DNA of 9,915 bases from CAAGNP01 sp045595965 (GTDB taxonomy: Bacteria > Bacteroidota > Bacteroidia > Bacteroidales > UBA932): assembly GCA_045595965.1 (NCBI GenBank), contig JAZOBN010000004.1, forward strand, positions 1-9,915, given 5' to 3'. The position numbers and the translations under genes were made by a program. Position 1 is the stretch's first letter, and the number at the start of each line of letters is the position of its first letter. The notes below the pieces were generated by a model. The model was not told the origin of the DNA. It did no database searches and worked only from the letters and a program-made list of their open reading frames with translations. Shown here piece after piece: positions 1 through 6,347 of this stretch.

Positions 1-92
1 TCATGGATATAATTTATACTACATCCATTCTCAAGCATATGCATATACTTCAATCGTTCTGCATAGCCGTGTTTCTTGTACTTTTTAGACAT
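1..92 (-). CDS. Transposase OrfA-like protein, N-terminal 30 residues only (runs off the left edge)
   Basis: The frame opens with ATG at 92-90 and stays open to the edge of the window. It encodes a lysine-rich start (MSKKYKKHGYAERLKYM) followed by HMLENGCSINYIH. Basic residues followed by a helix and a G-C-S-I turn fit the first part of the helix-turn-helix of IS3-family OrfA proteins, which bind the ends of the element. In a complete element OrfA is normally followed by OrfB, the DDE integrase, often through a -1 frameshift. Neither can be seen here. The call rests on a short stretch plus the matching terminal sequence upstream. No Shine-Dalgarno sequence precedes the start, and the T-rich tail of a hairpin touches the start codon, so translation could be weak or regulated. 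Confidence 0.6.
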   Translation of the reverse strand, partial: MSKKYKKHGYAERLKYMHMLENGCSINYIH

Positions 93-131
93 AACAAAAC
101 CCCGAAAGTTTTTTGTCTAACTTTCGGGGTT
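93..131 (-). terminator. Strong hairpin with T-rich tail, acting on minus-strand transcription
   Basis: Bases 98-110 and 119-131 form a perfect 13-bp inverted repeat (AACCCCGAAAGTT) around an 8-base loop at 111-118. On the minus strand the GC-rich stem is followed by TTTTGTT, the layout of an intrinsic terminator. On the plus strand the stem is followed by CATGTC, so it is one-directional. It would end transcripts coming from the ppiD-like gene. The outer arm is also part of the presumed insertion-sequence end, so the hairpin probably arrived with the element. Confidence 0.75.
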
Positions 132-175
132 CATGTCAAAAAGGGTGGTCTTTTATATATAGCAATTTATCTATC

Positions 176-2266
176 TTAGAAGAAACGTGCTCTATTGTCT
201 TCAACCTCTCCCATATCGCTGAATACATAAGGAAGAAGATTCAACTGGTAATTTGACATCTGAGTTGCTCTGAGTCGTGCGTCATCATCTGTATAGAAAG
301 CACCTGTCTCACGACCGTTAACTTTCAACACATAAACGCCTACATTACCCTGAACAGGACCCACGATAGCACCCTCTTTAGCACCTGCGATGGCACCTAC
401 AAGGATAGGATCGAATGATTGAGAACTCAATGCTCCGAATGCAACATCATTTCTTGAAGTTACTGTAGTGTTAAGAGCTTCAGCAATCTGCTCCATTGAT
501 GCAAGACCTTCAATCTTGGAAGCCACCTCCTGAGTCATCTTTTCAGCCTTCTTCTCGGTAGTAATAAGACTTACAAGCTGTGACTGGATAGATTTCAAAG
601 GTGCATAACCGCTTTCACGTACTGCTGTTACAGCTACTACGAAGAAGTATTTGTTGTCAACAGTGATGATAGGTGAAACATCTCCCTCTTTTGCCTCGTA
701 TATCCATCTTGAAACCTCTTTCACATTCTGATATTTTGAGATTTGTTTAGAACCTTCAACTACGTTGTAGGCAGGAACTACAGGGAGTTTCTCTTCATCA
801 ACGATCTGATTGAATTTCTCAATCTTACCCTCTGAGCGTGATGCAAGGTTGTTTGCCTGGCCGTAAAAGATTTGATAAGTCTCTTCGCTTGCTATAATCT
901 CTTTGGTCAAAAGGGCAAGCTGGACTTTCTTAACAGGTTTGGTTCTTTGAGCCACTTTCACGATATGAACACCATAATCGGTAGTAAGCTTGTGAAGTTT
1001 GCCAGGAGCCATTGTCAAAACGCTCTCCATACCTGGAATCATCTGTGCCTGAGTCATCCATCCGATATCACCAGGATTCACTACGTTAGGGTTCTGATCA
1101 AGTGAGAACTGTGCTGCCAATTCAGAGAAATTGCCACCTTTGTTAAGGACTCTGATGATGCTGTCTGCTCTCTCCTGGTCATTTGCCGAAAGAAGGATGT
1201 GCTGAACATATGCAGAATCTGACATAACTTTGGTATCAGCAATTCTTGCAGCAATGAACATATCATCACTCTGGAATGGTTCAAGGGCTACAGGTTTCTT
1301 TGTCTGGAATACAAATTTCTCAAGTTCAGGATAGTTTGCTTCCAATTCACCCTCTTTGTAGTAGTAGTTCTGTAGAGGGGTATCTGAGTTGTGAGCCAGG
1401 AAGATTTTCAAGTTTTCAGCCTCAACAAATTGACCATACACTTTGTTGATGCTCTCTTTTGCCATTTCAATATCTTTCTCTGAAGGGACAACTTCATAAG
1501 CAACGAACTCGATATCTCTTGATGCAGTTTGTTTGAAATCCTCTTTATGGTTGTTGTAGTACTCTTTAACCTCTGCATTGGTTACTGTGATTGTAGTATC
1601 CATATCAAAGCCGAAAGGAACAACCACAAAATCAACATTTGAAGTGACATTGTTGTCCTCAACATTTCTCCTCACCTCTACTGGATTGAGGAAGTTACTT
1701 CCCGAAAGCAAAGAGTTGTATTTTGTGAAATACTGCTGGTCGATAATGTTTTTCTCCAGGAAATTCCAATATGTTGCAAGATTTCCTGACTGGTCCTGAG
1801 AAATAGCCTGGATGAAGTTCAACAACTGGGTTCTGCTGAAATTACCTTCTGCGTCTAGAAAAACAGGCTCATTAGCGATTACAGGTGAAATTTCTTTTCC
1901 TTGAGTAAGGTCGATCAACTCTTCCTCACCGACATTGATTCCAGATTTCTTGATTTGTGGAAGGATAAGAATTTCATTTTGCAAATCGTGCCATGCACTT
2001 TCATAAAGTTGCTCCATCACCTCTTCTGATACCGATTGTGAACCAGAAGTAAGAGTGTAGATATTCTTGAAAGTATCTACTCTCTGTTGGAATTCTTCAT
2101 AACCTACAGATTTGCCATCAATTTTGCCCACATCATATTTTGATGAAAAGGAGCGTAGTGTCATCTCCAAAGTGCTTGGATCGATGATAAAAGATAGAAG
2201 CGCAACAGCGATAAGGACTGTTATAAGCACTCCCAATTTGACACGAATTTTCTCTAAAACTGCCAT
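176..2266 (-). CDS. ppiD: PpiD/SurA-like periplasmic peptidyl-prolyl isomerase, membrane anchored
   Basis: This 696-residue protein should be a foldase held in the inner membrane that helps exported proteins, notably outer-membrane proteins, to fold. Residues 11-28 form one hydrophobic membrane helix after a short basic N-terminus, so the bulk faces the periplasm. Residues 46-210 match the SurA/PpiD N-terminal chaperone region (KIDGKSVGYEEF at 48-59). A parvulin domain spans about 350-442, with VQHILLS at 354-360 (His356), GDIGWM at 399-404 and YGVHIVKV at 431-438 (His434). Later segments, about 525-550 and 629-653, resemble the end strands of degenerate parvulin units. The length is typical of Bacteroidales homologues. 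The start at 2266 is chosen because the membrane helix follows at once. A 61-base gap with a promoter-like box separates it from lptC. The symbol is used by resemblance; Bacteroidetes members are divergent from E. coli PpiD. Confidence 0.9.
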   Translation of the reverse strand: MAVLEKIRVKLGVLITVLIAVALLSFIIDPSTLEMTLRSFSSKYDVGKIDGKSVGYEEFQQRVDTFKNIYTLTSGSQSVSEEVMEQLYESAWHDLQNEILILPQIKKSGINVGEEELIDLTQGKEISPVIANEPVFLDAEGNFSRTQLLNFIQAISQDQSGNLATYWNFLEKNIIDQQYFTKYNSLLSGSNFLNPVEVRRNVEDNNVTSNVDFVVVPFGFDMDTTITVTNAEVKEYYNNHKEDFKQTASRDIEFVAYEVVPSEKDIEMAKESINKVYGQFVEAENLKIFLAHNSDTPLQNYYYKEGELEANYPELEKFVFQTKKPVALEPFQSDDMFIAARIADTKVMSDSAYVQHILLSANDQERADSIIRVLNKGGNFSELAAQFSLDQNPNVVNPGDIGWMTQAQMIPGMESVLTMAPGKLHKLTTDYGVHIVKVAQRTKPVKKVQLALLTKEIIASEETYQIFYGQANNLASRSEGKIEKFNQIVDEEKLPVVPAYNVVEGSKQISKYQNVKEVSRWIYEAKEGDVSPIITVDNKYFFVVAVTAVRESGYAPLKSIQSQLVSLITTEKKAEKMTQEVASKIEGLASMEQIAEALNTTVTSRNDVAFGALSSQSFDPILVGAIAGAKEGAIVGPVQGNVGVYVLKVNGRETGAFYTDDDARLRATQMSNYQLNLLPYVFSDMGEVEDNRARFF

Positions 2267-2312
2267 TTTTAGTTCTTTATATTAAATTTTACACAATTAT
2301 TCAAATAAGTCG

Positions 2313-2347
2313 CGAAGATAATAATTTATTTTTACCTACGCACCAAA
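2313..2347 (-). promoter_or_regulatory. Candidate Bacteroidetes-type promoter for the ppiD-like gene
   Basis: On the minus strand TATCTTCG (2320-2313) differs in one base from the Bacteroidetes -7 consensus TAnnTTTG. A TTTG (2347-2344), inside the last codons of lptC, lies 23 bases upstream and could be the -33 element. Transcription would start near 2306, about 40 bases before the ATG. This would let the foldase gene be transcribed apart from the mfd-to-lptC group. Confidence 0.5.
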
Positions 2348-2970
2348 GGACCTATAAAGTTTGCAGAATCTACATAAGAAACTGATGTGCTGTCGTTGGA
2401 AATCAGGCCATAACTGTCAAACGGAGACAAAAGATATGCATTCCTTGCCATCTCATCAGACTCCATCCCCACCCCCTGGGTCATCCCATCAGGTGATGTG
2501 AGTTTGACATAACAGTGGGTATAGATCTTTTTTTCTGACTGGTCCCAGAAAATGGTATCGGTCTCCATCTTCTCCCCTTTTATGAGATTTTTTATAACAA
2601 CATCTCCGTACGCAGCCCACTCCTCATTTTTCGAACCAATTGTGTGTTTTGCCTCATTGGCTATGATGGTAGTCTCCAGCAAACCCTCTTCGTTATACCC
2701 AAAGACACTGAATCCTTTGGGGAAAAGTTCGTATGATTCCTTGTTTGACTTCTCATACCTCTCCATTCTTGGAGACTCCATCCGCATCTCCATCAGACCA
2801 TCCTTTGTCTGGACCACCACCATATTGTCCACAACCTGTGTGGGGGATGACTCCAGATCGATAAAGTCTGTCTGAGCAATCTTGTTCTTACACGAAACAG
2901 CAATGGTAGCAACTGTAAAAACAATTGCTACCATTCTTGCTGTTATGATATGTCGGCGCGAACCGATCAT
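2332..2970 (-). CDS. lptC: LptC-family lipopolysaccharide export protein, predicted lipoprotein
   Basis: LptC is the periplasmic part of the LptBFGC exporter that passes lipopolysaccharide from the inner membrane to the LptA/LptD bridge. The 212-residue product begins with basic residues and a hydrophobic stretch (13-25) ending in AVSC, so Cys27 is a probable lipid-attachment site. E. coli LptC instead keeps an uncleaved membrane helix; the lipoprotein form is common in Bacteroidetes. Residues about 35-190 form the beta-jellyroll typical of the family, with YGDVVIKN at 121-128, ETDTIFWD at 136-143 and the conserved GVGMESDE at 166-173. The TPR gene ends 3 bases upstream of the ATG, so translation is likely coupled. 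A second ATG at codon 13 would remove most of the basic N-terminus, so the first is preferred. In Bacteroides, as I recall, a CNNM/CorC-type gene follows lptC; here the ppiD-like gene follows directly. Confidence 0.9.
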   Translation of the reverse strand: MIGSRRHIITARMVAIVFTVATIAVSCKNKIAQTDFIDLESSPTQVVDNMVVVQTKDGLMEMRMESPRMERYEKSNKESYELFPKGFSVFGYNEEGLLETTIIANEAKHTIGSKNEEWAAYGDVVIKNLIKGEKMETDTIFWDQSEKKIYTHCYVKLTSPDGMTQGVGMESDEMARNAYLLSPFDSYGLISNDSTSVSYVDSANFIGPLVRR

Positions 2971-2973
2971 AAA

Positions 2974-4302
2974 TTACTCTTGAGTTCTAACTTTTGTGCT
3001 CTCTACCATACCGTTGCATCTTACAGTGTAAGAAGCACCATCAAGAAGGTCGTGCATAAAAGCTTCAGACTTCTGAGGGAAATATTTGCGATAGTTGCTG
3101 ATCAATGCATTTGCATCCTCTGCAAGGTTCTCATCAGCATTTTTAGCTTTTGTCAAATAGTCAACTGCAACCCAATAAGGTGCTCTCCTTTCGATATCGT
3201 TACCTTCAACTTTTTGTGAAGCCCAGATGGTTCCGATCAAATAGTAAGCTCTACCCTGGAACTGAGGGTCGTATAGAACAGCTTTTTTAGCAGCCTCAAC
3301 TGCAGAAGCATGTCTGCCTGCAGATCTGAAAGAGTAGTTAGCGAGCTCGAAGCAGTATCCCGCAGCTACATCGTTAAGAGTGTCTGCACAGTATGTGATA
3401 GCCTCATCCATGTATGAAAGAGCAGTTTCTACATTTGATCTCTGTGAGTGAAGTTGATAAAGCATGTATGCAGATTTGTGTGAAGGTTCCAGTTTGTGCA
3501 ATGATTCCACTGCTTTTACAAACAAATCTTCATCAGTACATTCAGATGCATAGAACATGTTCATCAAGTTGCCCAACATATATCTGTCTTCAGGATTTGC
3601 CTCGTAACGTGGAGTAAACATTTCAACAAGGTTTTCACAACTTGCAACACCGCTGATCATAAGGAGATTCTCGATATCTTTTTTAGCGTCAGTAATAGCT
3701 TGTGAAGGTTTTGCAGCTTCGATAAGTTCTGCAGTTGCATAAGCCTTGTTATATGCAGCCATAACCTCTTCTGCACTCATAGAGCCAGCTTTATACATAT
3801 CGTTGGCATAACTCATATATCTTACAGGGATGGTAAGGTTGGTTTTCCCTTTAGCCACATCCATAGCCTCCTCCATTGCTGCCATGATTTTTTCCTCACT
3901 CCCTTTAGGCATAAATGTTATCATATCCACAGCTTTGTTGTTGATAGCAGTTACTTTATATTTTGGATATGTATTGATTCTCATCTCGTGAAGCATCATC
4001 AGAGAGTCCACAAGAGCCTCCCTTCTTATAGGATTACTTTTGAATTTGTTGATTTTCTTTCTAAGAATCTTCATACCGTCAAGCAACATGTTCTGGCTCG
4101 CAGTAGGGGGGCAGTATGAAATTGCTTTTTGCCATAGAGGATCTGCTTCATCCAAATTTCCTTGTTTCATATAATCAAGGTAGAATGAAAGATATTTGAT
4201 ACATTCGGCACTATCTGCACCATACTTACTTTGAGCAGACAAGTTGGTTGAACTCATCAACGCAACCAGTGCAAAAGTTAAAAGAAGTGTAAATTTTTTC
4301 AT
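2974..4302 (-). CDS. Exported TPR-repeat protein of unknown role, Bacteroidales-conserved family
   Basis: The 442-residue product has a clear signal peptide (MKKFTLLLTFALVAL..., likely cut after Ala23 in LSAQS). The rest is almost entirely helical. Residues 230-395 read as tetratricopeptide-like helix pairs, for example LFVKAVESLHKLEPSHKSAY at 260-279 and the AVEAAKKAVLYDPQFQGRAY stretch at 334-353. Such repeats usually hold protein partners. The C-terminus (from about 408, YFPQKSEAFMHDLLDG, then YTVRCNGM) is a non-repeat tail that I associate with Bacteroidales proteins encoded between coaX and lptC. It sits 30 bases after the beta-barrel gene and 3 bases before lptC, so it is probably made together with them and may act in outer-membrane assembly or maintenance. 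That role is inferred from position only; no catalytic motif is visible. Confidence 0.8.
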   Translation of the reverse strand: MKKFTLLLTFALVALMSSTNLSAQSKYGADSAECIKYLSFYLDYMKQGNLDEADPLWQKAISYCPPTASQNMLLDGMKILRKKINKFKSNPIRREALVDSLMMLHEMRINTYPKYKVTAINNKAVDMITFMPKGSEEKIMAAMEEAMDVAKGKTNLTIPVRYMSYANDMYKAGSMSAEEVMAAYNKAYATAELIEAAKPSQAITDAKKDIENLLMISGVASCENLVEMFTPRYEANPEDRYMLGNLMNMFYASECTDEDLFVKAVESLHKLEPSHKSAYMLYQLHSQRSNVETALSYMDEAITYCADTLNDVAAGYCFELANYSFRSAGRHASAVEAAKKAVLYDPQFQGRAYYLIGTIWASQKVEGNDIERRAPYWVAVDYLTKAKNADENLAEDANALISNYRKYFPQKSEAFMHDLLDGASYTVRCNGMVESTKVRTQE

Positions 4303-4332
4303 AAAAGCTTTTATTTAATAATTACTATATTT

Positions 4333-5634
4333 TTAGTCGTATCTGAACTTGACAAACCAGATATCATGCAGGTTGATATTGACAATGAAGTTTATATATC
4401 TCTCCCTTACAAGCTGCTCTCTCTTCATACCCCTTTGTCCCATATCCACAGCTACACTCACTGCATTGTACCATTTGTAGATAGGGAGAGAGGTTCCGAA
4501 CGTCAATCCAAAAGAGTCCACCTGCTTCCCGTTGAAACTTATATATGACTGATCATAATAGGCTCCTAATCTATAGGCCATTCTCTTATGATAATATCTG
4601 ATATCATATTTGTTTGGAACCAATTCAAATCCCAATCTGTATGACTGGCTTACCATCGGTTCAAATCTTGCCGCATCATTGACGGCAAAATCACTCTTGG
4701 TCCAGTCCTGTCTTATATAATCAAATCCCAACAACCATTTGCCTTTATGTCTATATGATACACCGACACCGATCTCATCAGCAATTTTAAGAGGTGCCCT
4801 CCCTTGAGTATTGTAAAAGACAGTATCTTTCTGATCACCTACACTTGTATAAGCGTATCTTACATAATCCCCTTTGAGACTGGTTCCCAATCTGTATGTG
4901 GCACCTACAGTAAGAAGTGACCTTGTTTTTCTCAACGGCTGGGCATACTGGATACCAAATTTCCCGGAGAAACTGCTTATCTTGTATTCCCATCCGGTAT
5001 AGATGGAGTTGTGGTTGGTCATGGTGTTGAACAGCACATCACTATGTCTGTCCATTGTCCCGAAGAAATAGAGAGCCTCAGCACCTATTGAAAGGTTTTT
5101 GGCCAATGTTACAGCCGCACCCATAAACAACTGGTTTATGCTCCCTGTACCATATTTTCTATATCTTATATCACCCAGTTGTGCAACTATTTCATCATTT
5201 GTCTCTACAGACTCGAACTTATAACCAGTATTGCTGAATGGAGATACACCGATAATGAAAGCAGATTTTCCATAAATTGGTGCTGTAAAAGCGACGTTGT
5301 GCATATTGAAAACATTATATGCAGACTTCACTTTATAATCGGTGTTGTAATGGTTCTTCTCAGTGATACCAAAATCGAGCATGAATGACAAAGTGTCCCT
5401 TGCTGTAATTGCTGCAGGGTTCACATAATTGATATAACCATGATCCCTTACCGCAATACCTATCCCCGCCATACCATAGTTGAATGCAGTTCCCTGTTTC
5501 TCAATCTCACCTATACCCAACATTGAATATGGAGAGAATGTACCTAACGCATCAGTAGTCTGCGCATTAGATTGAAACACACAGAACAGTGACAAAGTCA
5601 GAACAAATAATCTTATTGAATTCTTAAACTGCAT
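4333..5634 (-). CDS. Outer-membrane beta-barrel protein, Bacteroidales family, function unknown
   Basis: The 433-residue product has a signal peptide (residues 1-24, cut after SNA before QTT). It then shows the alternating aromatic and glycine-rich strands of an outer-membrane barrel (for example LTVGATYRLG at 241-250 and SYRLGFELVP at 331-340). Near the mature N-terminus are SPYSMLGIGE (34-43), GMAGIGIAVR (54-63) and NYVNPAA (69-75). Similar glycine-rich and NPA segments occur in FadL- and PorV-like proteins, so a transport or assembly role is possible but unproven. The C-terminus (VKFRYD) is not the classical terminal phenylalanine but has aromatic residues nearby. The ATG at 5634 lies inside the end of coaX (11-base overlap), pointing to coupled translation. 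It is the best start because the signal peptide follows directly. Confidence 0.8.
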   Translation of the reverse strand: MQFKNSIRLFVLTLSLFCVFQSNAQTTDALGTFSPYSMLGIGEIEKQGTAFNYGMAGIGIAVRDHGYINYVNPAAITARDTLSFMLDFGITEKNHYNTDYKVKSAYNVFNMHNVAFTAPIYGKSAFIIGVSPFSNTGYKFESVETNDEIVAQLGDIRYRKYGTGSINQLFMGAAVTLAKNLSIGAEALYFFGTMDRHSDVLFNTMTNHNSIYTGWEYKISSFSGKFGIQYAQPLRKTRSLLTVGATYRLGTSLKGDYVRYAYTSVGDQKDTVFYNTQGRAPLKIADEIGVGVSYRHKGKWLLGFDYIRQDWTKSDFAVNDAARFEPMVSQSYRLGFELVPNKYDIRYYHKRMAYRLGAYYDQSYISFNGKQVDSFGLTFGTSLPIYKWYNAVSVAVDMGQRGMKREQLVRERYINFIVNINLHDIWFVKFRYD

Positions 5635-6346
5635 TTGTTTTTGCTATATGGGATAGACCCACCATTACTAGGTTACAAACTACAAATATCGCACTTTTAA
5701 CTTTTTCGGCAAAAAAAATTGCATCACCCCCTGTAAATACAAAGGTATGATGTGGATATTTCTTTATATATCCCTCAACCTCAAAGATTGTGCCTAAAAC
5801 AATTCCAGACTCTATCGCACCTTTGGTACAGTCACCTATATCACTCACATTATCAGGTGTTTCCAATAAAGGTAACTTTTTGGTAAAATGGTTGATAGCC
5901 TTAAACCTTGTTTGAAGTCCAAGGGAGATATTACCCCCTAAAAATCTCCCGTCAGCTGTTATGAAATCGTATGTAATTGCTGTTCCGAAGTCTACAATCA
6001 CACAATCTTTTCCCGGATACAGGACACTCGCCCCTACTGCGGCACAGAGACGGTCTGCCCCCAATGTTTGTGGTGTTGAATAACAATTCCTTATAGGAAG
6101 TTTTACCCCTTCACCCACACGGACAACCTTCTCCCCGTATCTGGAAACTTCGATATAAAACTCTTCCTCCATCCCCCTCACATCTGAAATCGCAACAACA
6201 TGGAACATGCCGTATAGTTTGAAAATCTCCTCTATCTTTTTCAAAAGTTCCTCCACTGCACATCTGCACATATCTTTTATCTCATCTCCTGCGGATAGAG
6301 CGATTTTGACAGAAGTATTTCCTATGTCAACAAGTAGATTTGCCAT
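5624..6346 (-). CDS. coaX: Type III pantothenate kinase
   Basis: CoaX phosphorylates pantothenate with ATP, the first step of coenzyme A synthesis, in the cytoplasm. At 240 residues it has the family's usual size and shows its ASKHA-fold motifs: DIGNTSVK at 7-14 (phosphate binding, Asp7), TLGADRL at 94-100 (Asp98 is the likely catalytic residue), DFGTAITYD at 119-127, GGNISLG at 137-143 and TGGDA at 205-209 (adenosine side). One oddity: the GG-I-PG motif normally has proline where Leu142 stands here. Type III enzymes are not inhibited by coenzyme A and usually need a monovalent cation. The start lies one base after the mfd stop, and the end overlaps the beta-barrel gene by 11 bases, so it is an internal gene of the operon. 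No other pantothenate kinase is visible in the window. Confidence 0.96.
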   Translation of the reverse strand: MANLLVDIGNTSVKIALSAGDEIKDMCRCAVEELLKKIEEIFKLYGMFHVVAISDVRGMEEEFYIEVSRYGEKVVRVGEGVKLPIRNCYSTPQTLGADRLCAAVGASVLYPGKDCVIVDFGTAITYDFITADGRFLGGNISLGLQTRFKAINHFTKKLPLLETPDNVSDIGDCTKGAIESGIVLGTIFEVEGYIKKYPHHTFVFTGGDAIFFAEKVKSAIFVVCNLVMVGLSHIAKTNAV

Positions 6347-6347
6347 A

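Larger units (their letters stand above)
1..138 (-). mobile_element. Left end of an IS3-family (IS150-group) insertion sequence, continues outside the window
   Basis: Read on the minus strand, the sequence from 138 begins TGACATGAACCCCGAAAGTT and continues AGACA. This resembles the left terminal repeat of IS150-group elements as I know them (TG...ACCCC...AAGTT.GACA). Forty-six bases further in, a transposase-like reading frame starts, which is the usual distance between the left end and orfA in this group. The right end, orfB and any target duplication lie outside the window, so the boundary at 138 is an estimate to within a few bases. The element lies 37 bases downstream of the ppiD-like stop codon, in the same orientation, and does not break a gene visible here. 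Confidence 0.6.

Noticed and set aside
139..154. AAAAG/CTTTT hairpin after the ppiD-like stop as a terminator
   Set aside because: The stem is 5 bp and almost all A-T, too weak to act as an intrinsic terminator next to the much stronger hairpin at 98-131.
2552..2875. 107-codon open frame on the plus strand
   Set aside because: It lies entirely antisense within lptC, whose family motifs are clear; its product is low-complexity Ser/Phe-rich.
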